Part shown: piece by piece, positions 50,576 to 57,992 of the stretch
Numbering within the stretch: the stretch's first letter is position 1
Layout: every line of letters starts with the position of its first letter
Source of the DNA: Streptomyces sp. HPF1205
GTDB lineage: Bacteria > Actinomycetota > Actinomycetes > Streptomycetales > Streptomycetaceae
Assembly (NCBI RefSeq): GCF_020400825.1
Contig: NZ_JAINVH010000025.1
Location: 59,345-123,344, forward strand
Direction: 5' to 3'
DNA length: 64,000 nucleotides
The notes under the pieces: generated by a model
The model's input: only the letters and a program-made list of their open reading frames with translations
What the model was told of the DNA's origin: nothing
Database searches by the model: none
Program-made: the position numbers and the translations under genes

Positions 50576-52522
50576 ATGGACGACAGCGACAGACCCGGCG
50601 GCTCCGACGACGAGTCCGACAGACCCGGCGGCCCGGGCAGTTCGGGCAGCCCCGGCGGACCCGTGGACGGCGGACCCGGCGCGGACGGCACACCGGGTTC
50701 GGACGGCACACCGGGTCCGGACGGTGCCGGGCAGTGGGTGGTGCCCGGTTACACGCACGAACGGGAGCTCGGCTCGGGCGCGTCCGGTCTGGTGGTGCTG
50801 GCCAGGCACGACGCTACGGGCACGCCGGTGGCCGTCAAGTACCTGGCCGGCCGGCTCGACAGGGACGAGCGCTTCAGGACGGCGTTCCGGAGCGAGGCCG
50901 AACTGCTCGGCGCCCTCGACTCCCCGTACGTCGCCCGCTTGTACGAGTACGTCGAGGACGGCCCGGACGCGGCCATCGTGATGGAGCCGGTCGACGGCAT
51001 CGCCCTGCGCACACTGCTGCGCGAGGAGGGCGCGACGGACCCGGAACCGGCCCTCACCGTCCTCAAAGGCTCCTTGCTGGGCCTGGCCGCCGCACATGCC
51101 GCCGGCGTCGTCCACCGCGACTACAAGCCCGCGAACGTCCTGGTCACCCCCGACGGCCGGTCCAAACTGGTCGACTTCGGCGTCGCGGTGCGCAGCGGCG
51201 AGAGCGGAGGCGTCGCGGGGACGCCCTCGTACATGGCCCCCGAGCAGTGGGCGGGCGGTCCCGCCACGCCGGCCACGGACGTCTACGCGGCCACCGCCAC
51301 GTTCTACGAGTGCCTCACCGGCACCAAGCCGTACTCCGGTTCGACCGTCTTCGAACTGGCCGTGCAGCACGCCGAGGCACCCGTACCCGACGCGAACGTG
51401 CCGGAGCCGGTCCGTTCCCTGATCAGCCGCGGCCTGGCCAAGGCCCCGGGGGAACGCCCGCCGGGCGCGGCCGAGTTCGTCGCCGAGCTGGAGGCGGTGG
51501 CGCGGGCCGCGTACGGGGAGGACTGGGAGGAGCGCGGGCAGCGCAAACTCGCGGCCCTCGTCGCCCTGTTGCCCCTGCTGCTGCCGTCGGCAGGCGCCGG
51601 CGCGTCGGGCACCACGGCCCTGGCCCGCACCCGGCTGGACGGCGGGCCGGGTGGCCCGGGCGGGCCGGGCGAGCCGGGTGGCGTCGCCGAAGGCGGCGCG
51701 GTGGCCGGTGCCGCCCTTGCGCCGCGAGGACCGGCCCGCCCACCGCGGCTCGGGCGGCGCGGCAGACTCCTGGTGGGCGCGGTCGCGGCCGTACTGATCT
51801 CCGCGGGGCTCACGGTGACGGCGGTGGCGACCGGCGGTGGCCGACCCGCCCCCGAAGCGGCCGCCACGACACCCTCGGCCCTGACCTCGCTGGCCGCGGG
51901 GCCGCCCGGCGCCTCCGCGACCGGTCCCTCGACCGTTCCCGCGACCGGCGGTTCACCGTCGGCCACCCTGTCCCCCTCCGCGACACCGAGCGGCTCCCCG
52001 ACCGGCACCAGCACCGGCACCGGCACCGGCACCGGCACCACGGCCCCGCCGACCGGCACACCGACCGCCCCCGCGGCGGCCCCCGCGGCCACGAGCACCA
52101 CCGCACCCACCCCCTCGAGTCCCGCGGTGACCACGACCGCCACCGCGCCACCGACGACGTCCGCTCCGCCGCAGCCCCTGCACGTGGTCTCCGTGTCCAT
52201 CCCCCGGTTCGGCTGCAGCGGGAACAGCGGTTACACCGCCGTCGCGACGGTCACCGTGCAGAGCGACGGTGCGGCGGCCGGCACGCTGACCCTCTCCTGG
52301 TTCCACAGCGCCACCAAGGACCCGCGGGGCGGCGCGACGGTGTCCACCCAGTCGGTGCGGTTCGCCGAGGGGCAGCGGTCGTTCACGGCCACGTACTCCT
52401 ACGACTTCGGCGGCGGGGACACCTACCCGTACTGGGGTCTGACGGTCTCCACGACCCCGGCCGCGGACTCGGGGAACGGTTCGTACCAAGTGGTCGCCGC
52501 ATGCGGCCCGATCATCTTCTGA
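50576..52522 (+). CDS. transmembrane Ser/Thr kinase with Ig-like outer domain
   Basis: 648 residues. A Gly/Asp-rich N-terminal tail of about 50 residues precedes the kinase: glycine loop LGSGASGLVVLA, Lys in VAVKYL, HRDYKPANVLV (Tyr in place of the usual Leu/Ile), DFGVAV and YMAPEQW. One span (RLLVGAVAAVLISAGLTVTAVA) leads to a long Thr/Pro/Ser stalk and a terminal beta domain of about 110 residues with a cysteine at each end (RFGCSGNSG, VVAACGP). This outer domain is a candidate sensor. A related-looking domain ends the downstream protein, 36 bases away. Confidence 0.9.
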   Translation: MDDSDRPGGSDDESDRPGGPGSSGSPGGPVDGGPGADGTPGSDGTPGPDGAGQWVVPGYTHERELGSGASGLVVLARHDATGTPVAVKYLAGRLDRDERFRTAFRSEAELLGALDSPYVARLYEYVEDGPDAAIVMEPVDGIALRTLLREEGATDPEPALTVLKGSLLGLAAAHAAGVVHRDYKPANVLVTPDGRSKLVDFGVAVRSGESGGVAGTPSYMAPEQWAGGPATPATDVYAATATFYECLTGTKPYSGSTVFELAVQHAEAPVPDANVPEPVRSLISRGLAKAPGERPPGAAEFVAELEAVARAAYGEDWEERGQRKLAALVALLPLLLPSAGAGASGTTALARTRLDGGPGGPGGPGEPGGVAEGGAVAGAALAPRGPARPPRLGRRGRLLVGAVAAVLISAGLTVTAVATGGGRPAPEAAATTPSALTSLAAGPPGASATGPSTVPATGGSPSATLSPSATPSGSPTGTSTGTGTGTGTTAPPTGTPTAPAAAPAATSTTAPTPSSPAVTTTATAPPTTSAPPQPLHVVSVSIPRFGCSGNSGYTAVATVTVQSDGAAAGTLTLSWFHSATKDPRGGATVSTQSVRFAEGQRSFTATYSYDFGGGDTYPYWGLTVSTTPAADSGNGSYQVVAACGPIIF

Positions 52523-52557
52523 CCCCGCCGCCCGGCCATCCGCCAGGGGAGACACCC

Positions 52558-53331
52558 ATGCCGCACGACCACGACCACGACCGCGACCACGAGCCCGACG
52601 ACCACGGGCCCGACACCACCCTCCGGCTGGACGGGCCCGACACGGACGCCGGCGAGGCGACCCGCGCGACGCTGCTCGACCCCGATTCGTGGTCCAGCCG
52701 GGCGGCCCCGCCCACCGCCGCCACCACCGCGGCGCCGGCGGCCGAACCGGACGGCACCGTTCCGCAGCAGCCGCGAACGCCCGACGGCGCCCCGTACACC
52801 GGCGGACTGCGCCGGTTCGGCCCCGGCGTGCCCGGCCCGGACACGACCGCCGCGACCGCGCGGACCGCCGCCGTCTGGCACGGCACCGTACGGCCGGGCG
52901 AGCCGGGGACGGTTCCGGCGGGCGAGGACCGGCGCCGCCGACGGGCGCTGCGCGGCTGGCTGCTCCCGGTCGTGGTGCTGCTCGGGGTGCTGGCGTACCT
53001 GGCCTGGCAGCACTTCCCCTCGCCCGTGAAGGTCGACGGTGTGGCCGTCCGCGAGGACACGGCCGTCCAGGGCTGCCACAGTACGGCGAAGATCATCGGA
53101 ACCCTGCGTACCAGCGGCGGCGCCGGAACGGTCCGCTACCGCTGGCGGCGCAGCGACGGCACCGTCTCCGACGAGCTGAGGCAGCATGTGGCCAGGGGCC
53201 GGCGCACCACCGACGTCGTCCTGCTCTGGACCTTCGACGGCCCCGGCTCACTCACGGCCACCGCCACCCTCGACGTGCTCGCCCCCCAGCACCGCTCGGC
53301 CTCCACGACCTTCGCCTACCGCTGCCGCTGA
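52558..53331 (+). CDS. single-pass membrane protein with kinase-like outer domain
   Basis: 257 residues. His/Asp-rich start (MPHDHDHDRDHEPDDHG), a disordered cytoplasmic part, one span (LRGWLLPVVVLLGVLAYLAW), and an outer beta domain beginning VDGVAVREDTAVQGCHSTA and ending TTFAYRCR. Like the upstream kinase's outer domain it starts with a Val-rich strand and Cys and ends in Cys. Ribosome binding site GGGGAG lies 7 bases before the ATG. It is probably co-transcribed and may be a substrate or co-sensor of the kinase. The N-terminal part has many Thr/Ser residues. Confidence 0.8.
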   Translation: MPHDHDHDRDHEPDDHGPDTTLRLDGPDTDAGEATRATLLDPDSWSSRAAPPTAATTAAPAAEPDGTVPQQPRTPDGAPYTGGLRRFGPGVPGPDTTAATARTAAVWHGTVRPGEPGTVPAGEDRRRRRALRGWLLPVVVLLGVLAYLAWQHFPSPVKVDGVAVREDTAVQGCHSTAKIIGTLRTSGGAGTVRYRWRRSDGTVSDELRQHVARGRRTTDVVLLWTFDGPGSLTATATLDVLAPQHRSASTTFAYRCR

Positions 53332-53475
53332 GCCTTTCCGGTCGGCGCTGTCGGGTTAGGTCTGCCGCATGATCGAACTTCCTGGCGGCGGCAGCGTCGC
53401 CGACACGTATCGGTGGGTGCGGGCGGCGGTCAGGCACCGGTCGCCGTCGACGGCGGGCGGGTGCCACCGGGCCGG

Positions 53476-55494
53476 TCAGTGGCCGGGCGGCGGTGGCCGG
53501 AGCCGATCCCACGGCGAAGTCCCGGGTCCGGGGCGGTCGGAGGACCGCGGAGAAGCCGCCGGCGTACAAGGACGTCCCGGTGCGGCGTCGGCGCGAGCGG
53601 GCGCATCGGGGTGGCTGTCGAACCAGGCCAGCCCGCCGGGGTCGAGGTGGCGCCGGGCGCGCGTGACGGCGACGTACGCCAGGCGCGCTTCCTCCTGGTT
53701 GAGGGGCGGCGGGACCGGCTGCCCGCGGGCGTCGGTCTCCTCGCTGGGAGGCGGTTCGAAATCGGGCGCGATCTGCACGCACGGCCACTCCCGGCCCTTG
53801 GCCTTGTGAGCGGTGGAGACCACGATGTGCGCGTCCTGCTCATCACAGAGCCGTCGTACGGCGGCGAGGATCACGTCCACGCCGTGCTCGTCGATGACGT
53901 CGACCAGCGGCAGCAGGTCCTGCCCGGAGGGGTCGAACTCGGCGTACTCCTGGAGCTCGCCCCACGTGCTGAACAACACCAGCTCCGGGTGGGTGGCGCG
54001 GTGGCCCGCCTTGAGCTGTCCGGCGGCCACCGCCAGGTCTTCCAGGGCCTTGCCGCCGCCGACCAGGGCGACGCGACGGTTGTCGGCCAGCAGCCGCAGG
54101 ATGGCGATCATGGCACCGACGTTGGTCCGGCACAGGATCGCGTCGGCGGTGTCCGAAGGGCCGACGGTGGTGGTGAGCGAGGGGGCGCCGGTCAGGCGGA
54201 TGGGGGACTCCACCACGGTCAGCCAGCGGTTGGCCTCCTGGGCGAGGGCCGGACCGAAGCGGAAGGACTGCGACAGCGCGAGCTGTTCGCCGTCGAAGTC
54301 GGTCATCACGTCCCGGGCGCCGCGCCACCCGTAGATGGCCTGCGCGGAGTCGCCGACCATGACGAGCTGGGCGTGGGCGCGTTGCGCGCTGAAGACCTCC
54401 TCCAGCACCGGGTTGGTGTCCTGGGCCTCGTCCAGCAGCAGGTAGTCGCTCCGTATCAGCGGCTGTTCCATGGCCCACATCTTCAAGTAGTGGTCGTGCT
54501 CGAAGCGCATGGCACCGCCCGCCGGGTTCTGCAGGTCCTCCCACGCCTTCTGGGCGTACGGCAGCACGACCGTGGCCAGTTGGCTGTGGAGGTCCTCCGC
54601 CGCCAGGCCCCGCAGCCACGGCACGTGGTGCGGGCGCAGGACGGTGTCCGCGGACTGGCAGAAGCGCCGCACCGTCCGTATGACTGCGTACGACAGGCCC
54701 CTGTTGGTGACGGTACGGTCGCCGATCCTCACCTGCATCGCCGGACCGATCCCCAGCGCGACGCCCGCCTTCCACGCGGGTTTGCGCGGTGCCCGCAGCC
54801 GCTGGTCGTAACGGTGGCCGACCGCCTGGTAAGCCAGCGAGTGTGCCGTACGGCAGGCGACACCGGCCGGGAACTTCCTCGCGGCGTCGGTGGCGATCGA
54901 CTTGTTGAACGCCAGGTAGCGGCCGCGGCGCCGGTCCGCCCGGGCCAGCAGGGTCAGGGTCGTCGTCTTCCCCGTGCCGGCCCCGGCCTGCAGGGCCAAG
55001 TGCCGCCGGGACAGGAACACCTCCACCGCGGCCTCCTGCTCCTCGGTGGCCCGAAACCGGGGTGCGCCCGTCCGCAGGGGAGCTCGCGGTGTGCCGGCGC
55101 GCTCCGTTGCCGGGGCCGTGCGGGGGCGCCGTTCGAGCACGCCCGGGGCCGAGTCGCGGGAGCCCGTGGCCGATGGGGCGGCGTCCTCGGCGGCGAGCCC
55201 GGCCAGCCAGGCCCTCGCCACCTTGATCGCGCGAATCACGTCAGGGCCGGCACCCGTCCTGCTGCGGACCCCGAGCCGCCTGTTGATCTCGGCATTGACC
55301 ATCCCCTGGCTCAGCCCGGCCGCCCGGACCAGTTCACCGACCAGGCGCCGCAGCTCGTCACGGGGGCTCCACGAGACCTCGGCGGATCCTGCCGGCAGCC
55401 GCGGATCCACCGGCCCGGCCGCAGAGCCGAAGAGATCCGGCCGCTCCTCGTCGGGCCCCGGTAAGTGGGCACCAGGTCCTGAACCGCCACTCAT
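53476..55494 (-). CDS. UvrD/Rep-type superfamily 1 helicase
   Basis: 672 residues. A helical N-terminal domain (LVRAAGLSQGMVNAEINRR) and linker precede the helicase core: Q motif TEEQEAAV, Walker A GAGTGKTTTLT, Walker B LLLDEAQDTNP, motif III GDSAQAIYGWRGA, motif IV SQSFRFG, motif V/VI VSTAHKAKGREW and YVAVTRARRHL. It should be a 3'-5' DNA translocase in repair or in conflict with mobile DNA. The N-terminal domain is not standard for UvrD. It sits directly beside the island boundary, so membership in the island is open. The ATG at 55494 has a weak ribosome binding site. Confidence 0.88.
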   Translation of the reverse strand: MSGGSGPGAHLPGPDEERPDLFGSAAGPVDPRLPAGSAEVSWSPRDELRRLVGELVRAAGLSQGMVNAEINRRLGVRSRTGAGPDVIRAIKVARAWLAGLAAEDAAPSATGSRDSAPGVLERRPRTAPATERAGTPRAPLRTGAPRFRATEEQEAAVEVFLSRRHLALQAGAGTGKTTTLTLLARADRRRGRYLAFNKSIATDAARKFPAGVACRTAHSLAYQAVGHRYDQRLRAPRKPAWKAGVALGIGPAMQVRIGDRTVTNRGLSYAVIRTVRRFCQSADTVLRPHHVPWLRGLAAEDLHSQLATVVLPYAQKAWEDLQNPAGGAMRFEHDHYLKMWAMEQPLIRSDYLLLDEAQDTNPVLEEVFSAQRAHAQLVMVGDSAQAIYGWRGARDVMTDFDGEQLALSQSFRFGPALAQEANRWLTVVESPIRLTGAPSLTTTVGPSDTADAILCRTNVGAMIAILRLLADNRRVALVGGGKALEDLAVAAGQLKAGHRATHPELVLFSTWGELQEYAEFDPSGQDLLPLVDVIDEHGVDVILAAVRRLCDEQDAHIVVSTAHKAKGREWPCVQIAPDFEPPPSEETDARGQPVPPPLNQEEARLAYVAVTRARRHLDPGGLAWFDSHPDAPARADAAPGRPCTPAASPRSSDRPGPGTSPWDRLRPPPPGH

Positions 55495-55768
55495 CGATGC
55501 CCCCTACCCTGAGAAGGTCGGCATTCCCTCGTACAGGCTAGCTGCTTGATCGCGCTTCGGTCGGACAATAGTCACGGTCAGTGCCGGTGGCTTACGGGCC
55601 GCGGGCCCGGGACGCTCCACCCGACGACGCGTGCCGAGCAGGACGGGGGAGGACTTGCTCTCGGTGGCGGGCGGGCTCCTCCTCCCGCGGCGACCTTCGG
55701 ACGGGAAAGACAAAGGCAGCGGGCCCCGTAATCGATAAGGCTGAGGTCGTCGCCCTGGGCCTTTTCTT

Positions 55769-55812
55769 CCGAGCCGACGACGGAAATCGAATGCGCGCTC
55801 TGAGCTTGGGAA
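55769..55812 (-). other. degenerate tRNA-Gly 3' fragment (att-like), copy 1
   Basis: On the minus strand this reads gattcccaagctcagagcgc, then a mutated T-arm (cattcgatttccg) and acceptor end. It aligns without gaps, offset 1,950 bases, to copy 2 including the hairpin to its left (55736-55762, itself decayed). It starts at the anticodon loop, so the 5' half of the tRNA is missing. Confidence 0.65.
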
Positions 55813-56082
55813 TCAAGGGGTGGGGGAGCCCGGAAACGGGGGTTGACCTGCGCGGACGGTGGCGCTGTGGGGGCGGGGAGGGCTCGCGATGGTTGGCCTC
55901 TGGGGCATCCGCATCCCTTCTCGAGGCACAGGCGCGAGCTGACCGTCATGTCCGCCGGGCCCCACGCCCGGCAACCACGCCGGCCGGCAGGGCCTCACCC
56001 ACGTCGGTGCGTGCCCCCTGCTCGCGCCGTACGGCAGCGAGGGCTCCCACTGGCTATGCAATCCTCCATATGAGTGACATCA

Positions 56083-56110
56083 AAGTTACCAACTCCCATG
56101 TTAGTAACTT
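56083..56110. promoter_or_regulatory. 11-bp inverted repeat, possible operator
   Basis: AAGTTACCAAC and GTTAGTAACTT (10 of 11 pairs) flank a 6-base spacer, 47 bases before the DUF234 ATPase start. The sequence is much richer in A+T than its surroundings. A third related half-site, gttagtgt, follows at 56115. Confidence 0.5.
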
Positions 56111-56157
56111 CAGCGTTAGTGTGTCCCCGGTTGCTGGCAGGCGCGGAGGGACGATCG

Positions 56158-57579
56158 ATGGTGGAGTTCGTAGGCAGACGAAACGAGCTCAGGATGCTCG
56201 ATCGCGAACTGAACAAGGTGGCGGTCGGTGCCGGTGGGCAGCGGCCCGGACGGTGCGTGATGCTGCGGGGGCGCCGACGGGTGGGCAAGTCACGGTTGGT
56301 CGAGCAGTTCGCCGAGAAGTCCGGTGTTCCCTTCCTCTTCTACGCCGCGACCGGCGCCTCACCCGCGGCGGACCTGGAACGGTTCGCTCAGGATGCGCAG
56401 TCGTCCAGCCTTCCGCTGGCACATGTGGTCTCTGCCGCACGCCCGGCGACCTGGGATGCCGCCTTCGATGTGCTGGCCGCCTCCCTGCCGCATGACCGGG
56501 TCAGCGTGGTGGTCATGGACGAAGTGCCCTACCTGATGGATGCCACAGGCGCCTTCGAGGGGATACTGCAGCGGGCCTGGGACAGGGCTCTGGAGACCAA
56601 GCCGGTTCTGCTGATCCTGATCGGCTCCGACCTGTCCATGATGGAGGCCCTGAACAGTTACGGACGCCCGTTCCACCAGCGTGGACGGGAGATGGTCCTC
56701 GGCCCTCTCAACCCGGCGGAGGTGGGCAGCATGCTGGGCTTTGCGGAATCCGCCGACGCCTTCGACGCGGCCCTGGTCACCGGTGGACTGCCCCTCATTT
56801 GCGCGGAGTGGCCGCACGGTGCGGGGATGTGGGACTTTCTGCGGACGGCGCTCAGCGATCCGGTATCAGCCCTACTGGTGTCAGCGGAGCGCTCGCTCGC
56901 AGCCGAATTCCCGCAGCAGGCGCAGGCCCGCACAGTTCTTTCGGCGATCGGCAGCGGTGAGCGGACCTTTTCGAACATCGCCCGCGCCGCCGGCGGAATC
57001 GGAGGGACCCCGCTCCAGAGGGCGCTGGGGCTTCTCAGCGAAAAGCGGGTGATCGCGGCGGAACTTCCCCTCTCCACGCGGCCTTCGAAAGACCGCCGCT
57101 ACCGGGTCGCGGACCCCTACCTCCGTTTCTGGCTGAAGCACTTGGGCCCGGCGATGCAAGAAATCGAGCGCGGCCGGGGCGATCTGACCTTGCAGCGCAT
57201 CCGCGCCAACTGGACCAGTTGGCGGGGCCGGGCAGTCGAACCTCTGGTGCGCGAGGCGCTGGCGCGACTGCTGCCCGACGCGAACCTCCCCGCCGCCCCT
57301 GCCATCGGCGGCTATTGGACCCGGACCAATGACGTGGAGATCGACATCGTCGGAGCGGACCGGGCGCCGATCGCCAAGGATCTGCTGTTTGTCGGCTCGG
57401 TCAAGTGGCTGGAGAAGTCCCCCTTTGACCAGCACGATCTCGCGGCGCTGCACCGCCACCGCGCCGCTCTGACGCCCGAACCCGTGCCCACGGTCGCCGT
57501 CTCACGCAGCGGGATCGCCTGCACGGGTCTGGACGCCGCATACGGGCCCGCAGAACTCCTCGCCGCGTGGCCCTCCTGA
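56158..57579 (+). CDS. AAA ATPase with DUF234 nuclease-like C-terminus
   Basis: 473 residues. The N-terminal STAND/archaeal-ATPase core shows VGRRNELRML, Walker A RGRRRVGKSRLVEQF and Walker B VVVMDEVPYLMD. A winged-helix region (ERTFSNIARAAGG) follows, then RYRVADPYLRFWLKHL. The C-terminal DUF234 part has DVEIDIVGAD and FVGSVKW, the positions of a PD-(D/E)xK nuclease but with Ser where Glu is usual. Such proteins are linked to mobile elements and possible conflict roles; function is unproven. RBS GGAGGG precedes the ATG. The gene is bracketed by the two tRNA-Gly fragments. Confidence 0.85.
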   Translation: MVEFVGRRNELRMLDRELNKVAVGAGGQRPGRCVMLRGRRRVGKSRLVEQFAEKSGVPFLFYAATGASPAADLERFAQDAQSSSLPLAHVVSAARPATWDAAFDVLAASLPHDRVSVVVMDEVPYLMDATGAFEGILQRAWDRALETKPVLLILIGSDLSMMEALNSYGRPFHQRGREMVLGPLNPAEVGSMLGFAESADAFDAALVTGGLPLICAEWPHGAGMWDFLRTALSDPVSALLVSAERSLAAEFPQQAQARTVLSAIGSGERTFSNIARAAGGIGGTPLQRALGLLSEKRVIAAELPLSTRPSKDRRYRVADPYLRFWLKHLGPAMQEIERGRGDLTLQRIRANWTSWRGRAVEPLVREALARLLPDANLPAAPAIGGYWTRTNDVEIDIVGADRAPIAKDLLFVGSVKWLEKSPFDQHDLAALHRHRAALTPEPVPTVAVSRSGIACTGLDAAYGPAELLAAWPS

Positions 57580-57685
57580 CCGTCATCCCGAAGCACGGAC
57601 AACCGGTCCCTTCCACCTGTCCCCTTCGACAGCCGCATGTGGTTCTCAAGTGGCGCAGATTCTCCAATTGGTCCAGGCAATACAT

Positions 57686-57712
57686 AAGGCCCAGGTCTTC
57701 GACCTGGGCCTT
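57686..57712 (-). terminator. hairpin following tRNA-Gly 3' end
   Basis: Perfect 12-bp stem (aaggcccaggtc with gacctgggcctt) around TTC, six bases beyond the tRNA fragment's 3' end on the minus strand. It is the natural terminator of the tRNA copied with the fragment; copy 1 has a decayed version. Confidence 0.8.
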
Positions 57713-57718
57713 ATTGTT

Positions 57719-57762
57719 GGAGCGGATGACGGGAATCGAACCCGCGCTCTGAGCTTGGGAAT
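57719..57762 (-). other. tRNA-Gly(CCC) 3' fragment (att-like), copy 2
   Basis: The minus strand reads ttcccaagctcagagcgcgg, gttcgattcccgtc, atccgctcc: anticodon loop with CCC, variable loop, intact T-arm and acceptor 3' strand. Sequence upstream of the anticodon loop does not continue as a tRNA 5' half. A fragment running from anticodon loop to 3' end is the typical attachment core of tyrosine integrases. Confidence 0.8.
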
Positions 57763-57992
57763 CGCGGGCGGGAGGAGGGGGGCTTCGGGCTTGACCAGGG
57801 CCTATGGTGTCCGGAGCGCTGTCGGGCGTCGCGCTTAAGCACCGCTGCGGACCGCCGTTCACCGCTCATTCTGGCACGGTTCTGGCACGGCTGCAGTTAG
57901 ATGGGATCCTGGCCGCAGTTGGTTCGGATGGCGATGAGCCGCAACCATTTGTGCTGGCAGAGACGAACTCCCTATGGCGTGGAGCGGGCTGC

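Larger units (their letters stand above)
55495..56157. other. 663-base gap holding a degenerate tRNA 3' fragment
   Basis: No supported gene. It contains a degraded tRNA-Gly 3' fragment with hairpin (55733-55812) and, near the right end, the inverted repeat upstream of the DUF234 ATPase. The bases 55813-56060 are GC-rich noise; the reading frames there are shadows. Confidence 0.5.
57580..57992. other. 413-base gap holding tRNA fragment and hairpin
   Basis: Contains the hairpin at 57686-57712 and tRNA-Gly fragment copy 2. The frames reading MTGIEPAL or GNRTRALSLG across it are products of the tRNA sequence, not genes. From 57840 a short repeat, ttctggcacgg twice, is seen; otherwise nothing. 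Confidence 0.6.

Noticed and set aside
57567..57838. Short plus-strand frames reading MTGIEPAL and GNRTRALSLG
   Set aside because: These are translations of the complement of the tRNA-Gly 3' end, a well-known source of spurious proteins.
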